The notes under the pieces were generated by a model. That model had not been told where the DNA came from. It ran no database searches and was given only the letters and a program-made list of their open reading frames with translations. Position numbers and translations under genes: made by a program. Below are positions 8,232 to 18,634 of a stretch of DNA of 64,000 nt, piece after piece. The stretch covers positions 2,163,455 to 2,227,454 of the forward strand of contig NZ_LR130760.1 of the NCBI RefSeq assembly GCF_900625095.1, read 5' to 3'. This DNA is from Acinetobacter ihumii (GTDB lineage: Bacteria; Pseudomonadota; Gammaproteobacteria; Pseudomonadales; Moraxellaceae). Position 1 is the stretch's first letter. Each line of letters starts with the position of its first letter.

Positions 8232-9329
8232 TTATTTCCAGAAATTTTCATAACTTAATTGTTTAATTCCTTCATCGACAAATTTGGAATTTCCCCACTG
8301 TTTAACTTCGAAGCCCTGTTTAATCAACTTAGTTTTGAGTGCTGTATTCACCCCTGCCTGCAAATGATTAAGATAATGATCATCCAGAATCGGTGAATAC
8401 ATATTCTTTAAATCGACATGTTCAAGGCTTAAACGAAATAATTGCTCTGGATATCCTGCATTTTGTGTTACCAATGCAATTGCCTGTTCACGGTGCTCAG
8501 GCTGTGATGCCCAATGCGCAGATTGCAACACGACATTGACAAATTGTTGTACGGCTTCTGGATGCTGTTGTACAAATTGACTACGTGCAATTAAACCTGC
8601 CTGAATAGTTCCAGCACCATCCTGACGATCCTGAGTGCTGACAGGCACATCAATAATGCCTTGCTGCTTTAATGCCAGTATGGGGGTAAGTCCCCAACTC
8701 GCGTCAATTTGTTTTGCTGCAAGTGCTGCATTTGCCGCAGAAGAATCCAGATTAACAATACGAAAATCTTTTTCTGTATAGCCATATTGATCAATAAATT
8801 GATCAAATGACAGTTGCATCGCAGTTCCCTGAAACAAGCCGATGCGTTTCCCTTTCAATTTTTCCAGACTGTCGTAACCTTGATTAGGCAACACGCCCAA
8901 ATAAGCCTGTACATTACGCCCTGTTGCCGCAAGTAAAGTCGTATCGGTATTGTTGGCTTTGCCAATAATCGCTGCTAGATCCCCCAAAAAAGCAACATCA
9001 ATTTGTCTATTGACCAAGGCTTCATTAATTGCAGGGCCAGCACCTTTAAAAAACTGCCATTCCACTTGAATATTTTGAGCTGCAAATTGTTTTTCTAACA
9101 ATTTATTGACGTAGATGTAATCGACCAAGGGGGTTCCACTACTATGTCGCTCAGTAGCGCCTAAATCCGGGACAGCAACTCGAATGCGAACCAGTTTCGT
9201 ATCATCCGATGTTGCAAGTCTGGTATGAGAAGATGGAGACGATGGCTTGAAAATAATAAATAAAAATATAATGACAATAATGCTAGGCAAAGCCCAAATA
9301 TATCGACGATGATGACCTAAATGCGCCAT
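8232..9329 (-). CDS. Sulfonate/sulfate-ester ABC transporter substrate-binding protein (SsuA/AtsR-like)
   Basis: A 365-residue periplasmic binding protein of the nitrate/sulfonate/taurine class. Landmarks are IDVAFLGDLAAIIG, LKGKRIGLFQGTAMQLSF and WGLTPILALKQQG, all typical of SsuA/TauA-like proteins. The N-terminus has a positively charged stretch followed by one hydrophobic helix (about residues 12-30) but no clear AxA cleavage site or lipobox, so it may remain membrane-anchored. ATG 9329 is chosen because GGAG lies 9 bp upstream; an in-frame TTG at 9350 is less likely. It lacks adjacent permease and ATPase genes; the probable partners are at 15725-18158. Only about two internal Met and no Cys are present, as expected for sulfur-starvation proteins. 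Confidence 0.85.
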   Translation of the reverse strand: MAHLGHHRRYIWALPSIIVIIFLFIIFKPSSPSSHTRLATSDDTKLVRIRVAVPDLGATERHSSGTPLVDYIYVNKLLEKQFAAQNIQVEWQFFKGAGPAINEALVNRQIDVAFLGDLAAIIGKANNTDTTLLAATGRNVQAYLGVLPNQGYDSLEKLKGKRIGLFQGTAMQLSFDQFIDQYGYTEKDFRIVNLDSSAANAALAAKQIDASWGLTPILALKQQGIIDVPVSTQDRQDGAGTIQAGLIARSQFVQQHPEAVQQFVNVVLQSAHWASQPEHREQAIALVTQNAGYPEQLFRLSLEHVDLKNMYSPILDDHYLNHLQAGVNTALKTKLIKQGFEVKQWGNSKFVDEGIKQLSYENFWK

Positions 9330-9450
9330 ATTTTCTTTCTCCGGAGCCAATATCGTTCAGATACAAGATGCATTGCCCCGATCTGAAGACCACTGAGCAT
9401 GCATCTATCGATGTTTTTTGATCTACTATATTTTTAGTGATTAACCGATA

Positions 9451-10404
9451 TTATTTTGAATTTAAAACAGCTTGTCGTTTCAACTCATCTAACTGTTGTT
9501 CTGATAAGCCTTTAGGCAAAGTGATTACGCCTTTTCGACCATCCACTCCGGTTGTGGTTTCTCCAGCCAAAGTGACACGGCGAACAATACGATGCTGATC
9601 ACCATAATCATTGACGGCATAATGCTGAGTCGCCCGATTATCCCAAATCGCAACATCACCCACCTGCCATGACCAACGCACTGTATTTTCTGGACGTACA
9701 ACCTTGTCCTGTAAAATATTGAAAATACGTTGTGAATCCTGTTGATTGAATCCCACTAAACGCTTAAAGAAGTGACCGACTAACAAACTTTTTTTGCCTG
9801 TTTCAGGATGCACAATCACTACTGGATGTTCTGTTTCATATTTGGTCGATACAAAGGTTTTTTTATAATTTTCAATTTGTTCAGCACTTACATTTTCTTT
9901 TACGGCCGCGTAATCATATTCATTTGAATGTACGGCTACCAGTTGTTCTACAAATTGTTTGAGCGTTTCTGGCAAGTCATTATAGGCTGTTTCCGTATTT
10001 GCCCATGTGGTGTCTCCTCCTGTTTCAGGAATAACCACGCCGCGTAAAATACTAATTTTGGGATAGGCATCAATAAATGTCACATCGGTATGCCATGAAT
10101 TTGCTCTCGCTCCTTTTTGAGAGTCGAGTTCCAAGACAAAATGGGTGCCTTCAATTGAAGGTACTGTGGGATGTTTAACCGGTTCACCCAATAAAGCAGC
10201 AAATTTTTCCTGTTCAAGATCATCCAGATGTTGTTGTCCTCGAAAAAATAAGACCTTATGTTGTAGTAAAGCCTTCTGAATGAACTGAACACTGTCCTGA
10301 TCTAGGGTTGAACTTAAATGAATCCCTGATATTTCAGCACCAATCCGTCCAGTTAAGGCTTTAATCTGAATATGTTGTTGTGGTTTTTGAATAAATGTGG
10401 TCAT
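9451..10404 (-). CDS. atsK: Alkylsulfatase: Fe(II)/2-oxoglutarate dioxygenase AtsK (TauD family)
   Basis: A 317-residue TauD-fold dioxygenase that should cleave alkyl sulfate esters oxidatively, using O2 and 2-oxoglutarate and releasing an aldehyde and inorganic sulfate. The facial triad is His105-x-Asp107 (in NSWHTDVTF) and His261 (in WDNRATQHYAVNDYG); Arg272 and Arg276 sit where the family binds 2-oxoglutarate and the sulfate group. Residue spacing and the NSWHTDVTF and TQHYAVNDYG blocks match the alkylsulfatase AtsK of Pseudomonas putida more than taurine dioxygenase, as I recall those sequences. The protein has no Cys and no Met other than the initiator, an extreme sulfur-sparing composition. 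It lies 121 bp upstream of the binding-protein gene on the same strand. Confidence 0.9.
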   Translation of the reverse strand: MTTFIQKPQQHIQIKALTGRIGAEISGIHLSSTLDQDSVQFIQKALLQHKVLFFRGQQHLDDLEQEKFAALLGEPVKHPTVPSIEGTHFVLELDSQKGARANSWHTDVTFIDAYPKISILRGVVIPETGGDTTWANTETAYNDLPETLKQFVEQLVAVHSNEYDYAAVKENVSAEQIENYKKTFVSTKYETEHPVVIVHPETGKKSLLVGHFFKRLVGFNQQDSQRIFNILQDKVVRPENTVRWSWQVGDVAIWDNRATQHYAVNDYGDQHRIVRRVTLAGETTTGVDGRKGVITLPKGLSEQQLDELKRQAVLNSK

Positions 10405-10566
10405 TGTTTAATACTCTGTTTGCATGAATACATACAATTTTGCATAGCTCAATGACTAAATCTGTTATTTGAATGACAAAGCAAATGATAAGTTTCTATT
10501 TACTTATTCACCTTGAAGATAATACTTTTTAGCATTATTTTTGATAGCATTAGCATTTTTAAAAAT

Positions 10567-10595
10567 TTGACCGCTTTATTTATTTATTAGATATT
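10567..10595 (+). promoter_or_regulatory. Possible sigma-70 promoter for the Crp/Fnr-type gene
   Basis: TTGACC (10567-10572) and GATATT (10590-10595) are separated by 17 bp and lie 39 bp ahead of the ATG at 10634. The -35 element is a good match and the -10 element a moderate one. Just upstream, three AGCATT units (starting at 10531, 10546 and 10552) lie between the divergent atsK and regulator genes and could be part of a regulator site. Confidence 0.35.
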
Positions 10596-10633
10596 CATCA
10601 ATTGATCAGCTATCGGTAAATCATAAGAATATT

Positions 10634-11443
10634 ATGAGCCAGATTATTTCTTTTAAAAACCCCATTTCAAAATATCAAAAAGAGACTTTGTTATATAAGA
10701 ATAACCGTGTCTCACATTCTGAATATATTGAAAGTGCAGCTAAGATATTAGAAAACTATGCATTTATTCAATATCTCAGCCCACAGGAAAAAAATACTTT
10801 ACTTCAACATATACGAATAAAAAAATATTATCATAACCAAACGATTTATCATCAAAATTCCGCCTGTGAAGATATTAATATTATTATAGAGGGCGCATTA
10901 AAATTAGGCTGGGCTTTACCAAGCGGCAAATACCATACCAATATTTTTATTCCATCAGGCACAATCATTAATATTGTACCGATTGTCACTGAAAAGCCTT
11001 TCCTACATGACCATATTGCGCAGGGAAACACCATTGTTGCCAATATTTCAGGCAGTGTCTTTATGCAGATATGCCAAAAAAATGCACAGGCGCTTTACAG
11101 TATTTTAAAACTGATTTGCGTCAGGGCACAGTTAAATCGTGAACAGGAATTTTTTCACTCCACTGAACCTTTAAGCATTCGTTTAGCCAAAAAGCTGGTA
11201 TTTCTGGTGGACTATCATTCCTATCAACATCAAGATAAAATATTATTAAGTCTAAAATTAAGTCAGGAAAATCTGGCTGAATTATTACAAACGACTCGAC
11301 AGAACATTAATAAAGAGCTTTCTTATTTAGCTAGAGCTCATATTTTAGAAATTAAATATAACCAAATTTATATTCTCGACTATCAAAAGCTCAGTCAGGT
11401 TGCACAATGTCAACATCTGACATTTGACACTAAATTTCTTTAG
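10634..11443 (+). CDS. Crp/Fnr-family transcriptional regulator
   Basis: A 269-residue protein. After a 35-40-residue lead it shows a cyclic-nucleotide-binding-type beta barrel (for example NQTIYHQNSACEDINIIIEGALKLG) and ends in a Crp-type winged helix, with LSQENLAELLQTTRQNINKE as the recognition-helix region. The Fnr-type cysteine set is absent, so it is probably not an Fe-S oxygen sensor; the ligand is unknown. It is divergent from atsK and upstream of the arylsulfatase on the same strand, so it is a plausible controller of the sulfate-ester genes. This is unusual, because the known regulators of such loci are LysR-type (CysB/Cbl/SftR). Confidence 0.8.
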   Translation: MSQIISFKNPISKYQKETLLYKNNRVSHSEYIESAAKILENYAFIQYLSPQEKNTLLQHIRIKKYYHNQTIYHQNSACEDINIIIEGALKLGWALPSGKYHTNIFIPSGTIINIVPIVTEKPFLHDHIAQGNTIVANISGSVFMQICQKNAQALYSILKLICVRAQLNREQEFFHSTEPLSIRLAKKLVFLVDYHSYQHQDKILLSLKLSQENLAELLQTTRQNINKELSYLARAHILEIKYNQIYILDYQKLSQVAQCQHLTFDTKFL

Positions 11444-11569
11444 ATGGATTCATAATTTAAGTTAACACATTCAATCTGATATTGAATTAGCTCATCTCCA
11501 GATATCAATATGATTTTATCCGCTATCAACTGTCAGCGCTGAAACAGAATCTATCCAGAATCTCCTTAA

Positions 11570-13270
<1,701 letters not shown>

Positions 13271-13288
13271 TATTCTCCGTTTACGATT

Positions 13289-13317
13289 AACCAGTTGCTC
13301 ATCAACTGGTTTTTTTA
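13289..13317 (+). terminator. Rho-independent terminator after arylsulfatase
   Basis: An AACCAGTTG / CAACTGGTT stem with a short loop is followed directly by a run of T. It lies 18 bp after the arylsulfatase stop codon. Confidence 0.9.
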
Positions 13318-13608
13318 TATATCGACCTTATTCAAAATACATAAACGATAGATACGAAACCAGTGCATTGCCTAAATCCCAATGCGGATCAATTCACTAT
13401 CATTTTATGAGAACAGATTTAAAAACTTTTGTACGCTTTCAACGCTAGCCTCCAATCTTTTAAGAGATCGCCACGATAGAAAATTTAAGCGATAAATAAA
13501 ACTCAATCATTTGAAAAACTGAAGCGAAAATAAAGCTTAGTAAGCGAGAGTCTAAGACAGATAAAGTTAAGATTGGCATCTAAAAGATAAATATATAGAT
13601 GAAACCCA
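13318..13608. other. Non-coding spacer between convergent operons
   Basis: About 290 bp of AT-rich sequence lies between the terminators of the arylsulfatase gene (plus strand) and the exbD end of the TonB operon (minus strand). I see no convincing coding region, tRNA or repeat here. Confidence 0.5.
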
Positions 13609-13637
13609 ATAAAAAAGGCTTTAATTCAATTAAAGCC
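13609..13637 (-). terminator. Rho-independent terminator of the TonB/ABC operon
   Basis: On the minus strand a GGCTTTA / TAAAGCC hairpin (13617-13637 on the plus strand) is followed by TTTTTTATT. It lies 37 bp beyond the exbD stop codon and is oriented to end the minus-strand operon. Confidence 0.88.
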
Positions 13638-13673
13638 TCTATTATGTATACGATTTTTTAATCATGTTGTTAT

Positions 13674-14081
13674 TCATGATTTCGGTTGGGTAATGACAGA
13701 CAGTCTATCCACCCCAACACGCTCAATACTCGCCAATAATTTTGCTACCGTGCCATAAGGCACAGTTTCATCGGCATTTATATTCAGTGCCAACTTTGGA
13801 TTGAGCTGCTTGCGCTGTTGAATTTGTTGCTCAAAATGATCCAGACTGACTTTGTCCTGATCCAGAAAAATATCACCATTTGGTTTCACGCTCACCACCA
13901 CTGCTTTGGTTTGGTCTGTGGTCTGAGTCGGTGCGGCCTTAGGCAAATTGACTTTTACACTGTTGGTCAATAACGGTGCTGTGACAATAAAAACTATCAG
14001 TAAAACCAGCATCACATCCACTAAGGGCGTGATATTAATTTCACTGACAACATCATCATCTTGAGAGGTTGAAATTGCCAT
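13674..14081 (-). CDS. exbD: ExbD biopolymer-transport protein
   Basis: A 135-residue ExbD/TolR protein. It has a short cytoplasmic lead, one membrane segment (NITPLVDVMLVLLIVFIVTA) containing the conserved proton-carrying Asp22, and a periplasmic domain (NINADETVPYGTVAKLLA). With ExbB and TonB it turns proton-motive force into energy for outer-membrane receptors. The start overlaps the exbB stop codon by one base (TAATG) and has a strong AGGAGG, so translation is coupled. It is the last gene of the minus-strand operon permease-ATPase-tonB-exbB-exbD and probably energises the receptor at 18635. Confidence 0.93.
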   Translation of the reverse strand: MAISTSQDDDVVSEINITPLVDVMLVLLIVFIVTAPLLTNSVKVNLPKAAPTQTTDQTKAVVVSVKPNGDIFLDQDKVSLDHFEQQIQQRKQLNPKLALNINADETVPYGTVAKLLASIERVGVDRLSVITQPKS

Positions 14082-14827
14082 TATGCCAATACCTCCTGAT
14101 CCTGTTTCTTATTGACACTTGGGTTGACTTCAAACTGCTTTGAAGCACGATTTGCAAGATGCGCACTGGCATTTGCAGGTAAATGAAAACCTGTTTTTTG
14201 GGTTAAACTGACCAGATCGGTTGCAAAATCATCCAGATCAGCCCCAATGCCTTTCACTTTACGCACAAAATAGTTATATGCCAGCACCGCAGGAACAGCC
14301 ACCGCAATGCCCAAGCCAGTCGCAATCAGTGCTTGACCAATTGGCCCTGCGACCACATCCATGCTGGCATTTCCAGATTTTGCAATTGCCTGTAAGGCAT
14401 GAATAATGCCAAAAACGGTTCCAAATAAACCAATAAACGGCGCATTATTGCCAATAGAGGCTAACAAAGCCGAGCCTTTCTCAAGTTGGCGACGTTCAGA
14501 CAAAATCTGTTTACGTAAGTGACGTTCTAGCAAATCCTGACGACTCCAGCTATTTTGCAAATCCTGATGAGTTTGATCATCTGCGTCTGCCAGCGTTTTA
14601 AATCCAGTTTGGGCAATTCTTGCGGTTGGGCCTTGTTCTGTATTGGCTTTCTGAATCGCTTCTTCAATATTTTTGGCTTTCCAGAATTGATCGACAAATG
14701 CCTGACTTTGATGACTGGCTTTTTGCGTTTGTATCAGCTTAACCACCACCAAAACCCACGTTACAATTGAAAATCCAATCAGTAACCAGATGGTTGCATC
14801 GTGGATCACACTATTAATATCACTCAT
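14081..14827 (-). CDS. exbB: ExbB/MotA-TolQ family proton-channel protein
   Basis: A 248-residue protein with a membrane segment near the N-terminus (ATIWLLIGFSIVTWVLVVVK) and two more in the C-terminal half around LLASIGNNAPFIGLFGTVFG and GLGIAVAVPAVLAYNYF, the conserved TolQ/ExbB core. It forms the pentameric channel around ExbD. ATG 14827 is preferred over an upstream frame extension to 14905 because AGAGGA lies 6 bp ahead of it and the family normally starts close to the first helix. It is preceded by tonB and followed by exbD, both tightly linked. Confidence 0.92.
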   Translation of the reverse strand: MSDINSVIHDATIWLLIGFSIVTWVLVVVKLIQTQKASHQSQAFVDQFWKAKNIEEAIQKANTEQGPTARIAQTGFKTLADADDQTHQDLQNSWSRQDLLERHLRKQILSERRQLEKGSALLASIGNNAPFIGLFGTVFGIIHALQAIAKSGNASMDVVAGPIGQALIATGLGIAVAVPAVLAYNYFVRKVKGIGADLDDFATDLVSLTQKTGFHLPANASAHLANRASKQFEVNPSVNKKQDQEVLA

Positions 14828-14873
14828 GATTGATTCCTCTTTTATATCTGTAAGTTCAATTTCTAAATTAAAA

Positions 14874-15713
14874 TTAGTTCGGTAATTTGAAATGGATCGG
14901 AACATCCACCCAACCTTCGACTGGGGTGCTGCCTTTTAACGCAGGAGAAAACTTCCAGCGTTTGACGGTATTGATGGCAGCATCATCCAGCAGTTTTTTG
15001 CCACTGCTCGATTGCAGATTGACCACTAAAGGGCTCCCTGATGGAGAAACTTTGACCCTTAACAGGACCGAACCTTCCCAGCCCCGATCCAGTGCTTGTT
15101 CAGGATATTCTGGGGAAGGATTACTCAAATAGCCTGCATAGCCTTTGGCCTCTGTTACAGGCAAATCTTTGATGACGGGTGCAGACGGTGCAGCTTTCAC
15201 CACTGGTTCAGCTTGCACTTGTGCTTTCGGTGCAGCTTCAACAGGCATTGGAGCCTCTTGTGAAACGGCTTTTGTCGGTTGTGCTTGAGCAACGGGTTTG
15301 CTTTCAACTTTTGCGACTGGCTGCGCAGGTTGTACGTTTTGAACCACAGGAGGGACTTTGGGCTGCTGTGTCACAGGTGGAATTTTGGGTTGAATGACTT
15401 TGGGCTGAATAATTTTAGGCGGTTGCTGTTTAGGCTGAATCAGTTCCACCAAAACAGGTTCAGCCTTTTTCTCAGGCAAGGTCGGAGTTGGAAACTGCTG
15501 TCCCAGATACCAGATGCCATAATGGGCCGCTAAAACCACTGCGGTTGCCACAAGCAGTTTCTTTTGCCATGTAAAATCAGGTTTAGGGGCGTGAGTCGAT
15601 ACATGTTGGGCAAACAAATCAACAGCTGTATGCGAGTGAGTCCCTTCTACCGCAGGTGTCAATTGACTCAAAAACAGGGCTTTTTTTGATAATGAAGTTC
15701 TTATGTCAGTCAT
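14874..15713 (-). CDS. tonB: Energy transducer TonB
   Basis: A 279-residue TonB protein: cytoplasmic lead, one membrane anchor (about residues 47-66, LLVATAVVLAAHYGIWYL), a long Pro/Gln/Lys/Val-rich periplasmic spacer and a C-terminal domain with YPEQALDRGWEGSVLLRVKV and AINTVKRWKFSPA, the receptor-contacting fold. It carries energy from ExbBD to outer-membrane receptors. The spacer contains low-complexity PKVIQPKIPPV-type units. Only one internal Met and no Cys are present. Its position between the ABC ATPase gene and exbBD, opposite the TonB-dependent receptor, points to a dedicated system for the sulfate-ester receptor. Confidence 0.93.
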   Translation of the reverse strand: MTDIRTSLSKKALFLSQLTPAVEGTHSHTAVDLFAQHVSTHAPKPDFTWQKKLLVATAVVLAAHYGIWYLGQQFPTPTLPEKKAEPVLVELIQPKQQPPKIIQPKVIQPKIPPVTQQPKVPPVVQNVQPAQPVAKVESKPVAQAQPTKAVSQEAPMPVEAAPKAQVQAEPVVKAAPSAPVIKDLPVTEAKGYAGYLSNPSPEYPEQALDRGWEGSVLLRVKVSPSGSPLVVNLQSSSGKKLLDDAAINTVKRWKFSPALKGSTPVEGWVDVPIHFKLPN

Positions 15714-15724
15714 GGCGTGTCCTC

Positions 15725-16540
15725 TTAGTGAACCTGATCTTGGGTCAAGATTGAAAAGACTTGCTCTTTGAGCTGATGTAATTCAAAACTGGCTCGATTA
15801 CGTGGACGGGCAAGCGTAACAGGAATAATCTGTTCTATACGTCCAGGTTTTGGCTGTAAAATCACCACGCGATCCGCCAATGTGACCGCTTCCTCTACAT
15901 CATGAGTAATAAAAATCGTGGTGATTTTCTGCTGCGCCTGAATCCTCAATAATTCATTTTGCATTTGATGACGGGTTAAGGCATCCAATGCCCCAAATGG
16001 TTCATCCAACAGAAAAATTCGCGGCTGTGCCACCAGACTACGGGCAATCGCAACCCGCTGGGACATACCTCCTGAAAGCTGATGCGGATAGGCTTTTTCA
16101 AAACCATTTAAACCAATTAGTTCAACAGCCTGTGCAATACGCTCAACTTTTTCAACAGGCGGAATCGTTTCATTGATTAAACCCAGTTCAATATTTTGCT
16201 CAACATTCAACCATGGAAATAGACGATGTTCCTGAAACACCACTGCACGGTCTTTGCCAATACCTGAAATCGCTTGACCATCAATCTTGATTTGACCTTC
16301 AAAATCCTGATCCAGACCTGCAATTAAGCGTAACAGCGTCGATTTCCCACAACCACTGCTGCCGACAATCGCAATAAATTCACCTTCAAACACATCCAGA
16401 TTAAAATCTTGAAGCACGGGTAGAATTTTCTGGTTGACATTAAATGTTTTATCGACAGCACAAAATTCAATCAGTTTTTTATTCGGCTTCAGCGTGATTA
16501 ATTCGCTATTTTGCTCATTTAAATCAATACTCATATTCAT
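15725..16540 (-). CDS. Sulfonate/sulfate-ester ABC transporter ATP-binding protein (SsuB/AtsC-like)
   Basis: A 271-residue ABC ATPase. It shows Walker A GSSGCGKST, Q-loop VVFQEHRLFPW, signature LSGGMSQRVAIAR, Walker B IFLLDEPFGALD and the switch histidine in FITHDVEEAV, all in the SsuB/TauB/NrtD style. It should power import through the adjacent permease. ATG 16540 is chosen because AGGA lies about 9 bp upstream and the start then falls 4 bp after the permease stop codon; a frame extension to 16585 would overlap the permease. It lies 11 bp upstream of tonB, which is an unusual operon link between an inner-membrane ABC importer and outer-membrane energising genes. Confidence 0.92.
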   Translation of the reverse strand: MNMSIDLNEQNSELITLKPNKKLIEFCAVDKTFNVNQKILPVLQDFNLDVFEGEFIAIVGSSGCGKSTLLRLIAGLDQDFEGQIKIDGQAISGIGKDRAVVFQEHRLFPWLNVEQNIELGLINETIPPVEKVERIAQAVELIGLNGFEKAYPHQLSGGMSQRVAIARSLVAQPRIFLLDEPFGALDALTRHQMQNELLRIQAQQKITTIFITHDVEEAVTLADRVVILQPKPGRIEQIIPVTLARPRNRASFELHQLKEQVFSILTQDQVH

Positions 16541-16544
16541 CTTG

Positions 16545-18158
16545 TTACGTCCTATTGCCACGCCATGCGGTTGCATAGCTTTCAATGACTTTGCCTAGCC
16601 ATGCCAATAATCCACCTGTAATTGCAACCAATAGCGTTGCAGCAATGACTCGATTCATCTCAAAATTTTGTTGCGCTGCAATCATATAGCTTCCAATCCC
16701 GGTACCCGATCCCATCAAATATTCCGCCCCGAAAGACGCCATCCATGAGTACAACAACGCCAGCCTTAATCCAGCAAAAATTGCAGGTGCAATACTCGGT
16801 AAAATCAGCAGTTCCAAGCGTTGTACAATTGAAAGTCTTAAAATGTCGGAAGCTTCGGTTAATTGTGTAGACACCATCGCGCTACCTTTCCATGTCGCAA
16901 TAAACAGGGGAAAGAAAGTAGCCAGCGAGATAAACACCAGCTTTGAGCTGTCTCCTAAACCGAACCATGCGGTAATCAGCGGAATCCATGCAAAAATTGC
17001 GATTAATCTCAAAATATTTAAAGTGGGCGCAAACATCAGTTCCAGCGGTTTGAACAACCCCAAAATTAAACCGGTGATCACCCCAATACTTCCACCAATC
17101 ATTAAGCCCAATAAGGCGCGATATAAACTAAAATGCATGGCATTGCTTAAAGAACCATCCTGTAACCCATGCACGAGTGCCTGACTCACTAACACAGGGG
17201 AAGGAAGCACCGATGCCGATATCCAATGGAACTGACTAGAAAAAAACCATAAGCTCAGCAATAAAACTGGAATAAGCCACGGTTTTAACGATGATTTTTT
17301 ATAATGATTATCTTGATGGTGTGCCGAAATCACTGCATGTGGCCAAAATACCGTTTTCGCTTCTAACCATTGCAATGTGGTATCTAAGACAATGCCGACC
17401 GCTGCAATTAAAATGATGCAGACAAAGACAATATCTAGTTGAAACAGCTGGCGCCCTGTCACCATCAAATAACCAATCCCTTCTGAAGATGCCAACAATT
17501 CGACCGCAATCAAGGATGTCCAGCTTGCTGCGATTGCTAAGCGTAAACCTGTAAAAAAATACGGGAGTGATGCGGGTAAAATTAATTTGAAAATCAACGC
17601 TTGTTGGGAAAATTTTAGAATTTCAGCCATTTCCCTCAGTTTAGGCTGGATATCCCTGACCCCTGCCTGAACATGAATGGCGATGGGAATCAAACTGGCT
17701 TTAAAAATAATAAAAACTTTCAGTGCATCTTCAATGCCGAGCCAAATCATCAATAAAGGCAACCACGCCAAGGTAGGCACAATCGCCAGTGCATAAAATA
17801 TGGCAGAAACATATTGCTCAAAGTTACGGCTATAACCCAGTAAAACACCGATCACAACACCTGCCACTAGCCCTGAACATAAACCCAGTGCTAATCGCTT
17901 AAGACTTATGGCAAGATGCCACCATAAATCCTGTGACGACATTTGCAAAAAGCTATGCCATGTCTGCTGTGGGGTTGGCAAAATCTGTGCAGGCATCCAA
18001 CCGTTGTTGGCGGCAATCCACCAAAGTCCAAATAAAACGACAGGTACAATCCAGTAAATTGCAAGCGTGTTTATAGACGCCAGCACATTTAAAATAAATG
18101 ACTTATATACATCATGATTTAATCTGTCATGATTTTGATTTGAGCTTATTTCTTTCAT
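16545..18158 (-). CDS. Double-length (fused) sulfonate-type ABC permease
   Basis: A 537-residue inner-membrane protein about twice the length of SsuC/TauC. It carries two complete binding-protein-dependent transport domains, each with an EAA loop: AEILKFSQQALIFKLILPAS near residue 190 and EASDILRLSIVQRLELLILP near 450. One polypeptide thus replaces the usual homodimer, with two non-identical halves. A predicted start at ATG 18158 (GTG 18167 also possible) has no strong ribosome site. It is the first gene of the permease-ATPase-tonB-exbB-exbD operon and probably works with the binding protein at 8232. Substrate: sulfonates or sulfate esters, by context. Confidence 0.88.
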   Translation of the reverse strand: MKEISSNQNHDRLNHDVYKSFILNVLASINTLAIYWIVPVVLFGLWWIAANNGWMPAQILPTPQQTWHSFLQMSSQDLWWHLAISLKRLALGLCSGLVAGVVIGVLLGYSRNFEQYVSAIFYALAIVPTLAWLPLLMIWLGIEDALKVFIIFKASLIPIAIHVQAGVRDIQPKLREMAEILKFSQQALIFKLILPASLPYFFTGLRLAIAASWTSLIAVELLASSEGIGYLMVTGRQLFQLDIVFVCIILIAAVGIVLDTTLQWLEAKTVFWPHAVISAHHQDNHYKKSSLKPWLIPVLLLSLWFFSSQFHWISASVLPSPVLVSQALVHGLQDGSLSNAMHFSLYRALLGLMIGGSIGVITGLILGLFKPLELMFAPTLNILRLIAIFAWIPLITAWFGLGDSSKLVFISLATFFPLFIATWKGSAMVSTQLTEASDILRLSIVQRLELLILPSIAPAIFAGLRLALLYSWMASFGAEYLMGSGTGIGSYMIAAQQNFEMNRVIAATLLVAITGGLLAWLGKVIESYATAWRGNRT

Positions 18159-18167
18159 ATCTGACAC

Positions 18168-18634
18168 ACATATTTATTTTCATATACATCATTTACACTA
18201 TAAGTTAACTTGTTATGAACCCATTTCACATTTAATGCTTTGATCTATTAAAAAATGAATGAACTTCAATTGTGCAAGCCACATTGTTATTTTAATTATA
18301 AAAAATTATCCTGTTTGGACTGTCTGAATAAATACAAACTTAATCATTTATAAAGATGAGTAAATAAAAACAATGAATAATGAAAAAATCATCTAAAACA
18401 ATCAAATAAACTAAAAACCATCCAAGTATGTTCATTCCGCTTATCTTTTTTCTTTAAATCGTTATCATAAATTCTCTCAGTGACTTATTTATCTGATCAG
18501 CATTTTTAGATGTATATTCAATAAAATTTATATCTTCATCACAATATAGAATGAATTGTGTATTCTCAGTGACAGTCTCAAATTAAATAAAAAATAGAAT
18601 TAACAAAAATTAAACACTTTATTGGAGATATTAA
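18168..18634. promoter_or_regulatory. Divergent promoter region of permease operon and TonB receptor
   Basis: About 470 bp of very AT-rich DNA separates the minus-strand permease operon from the plus-strand receptor and arylsulfotransferase genes. It must contain two divergent promoters and probably shared regulator sites. I could not pick a convincing -35/-10 pair or a clear palindrome by eye. Confidence 0.5.
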
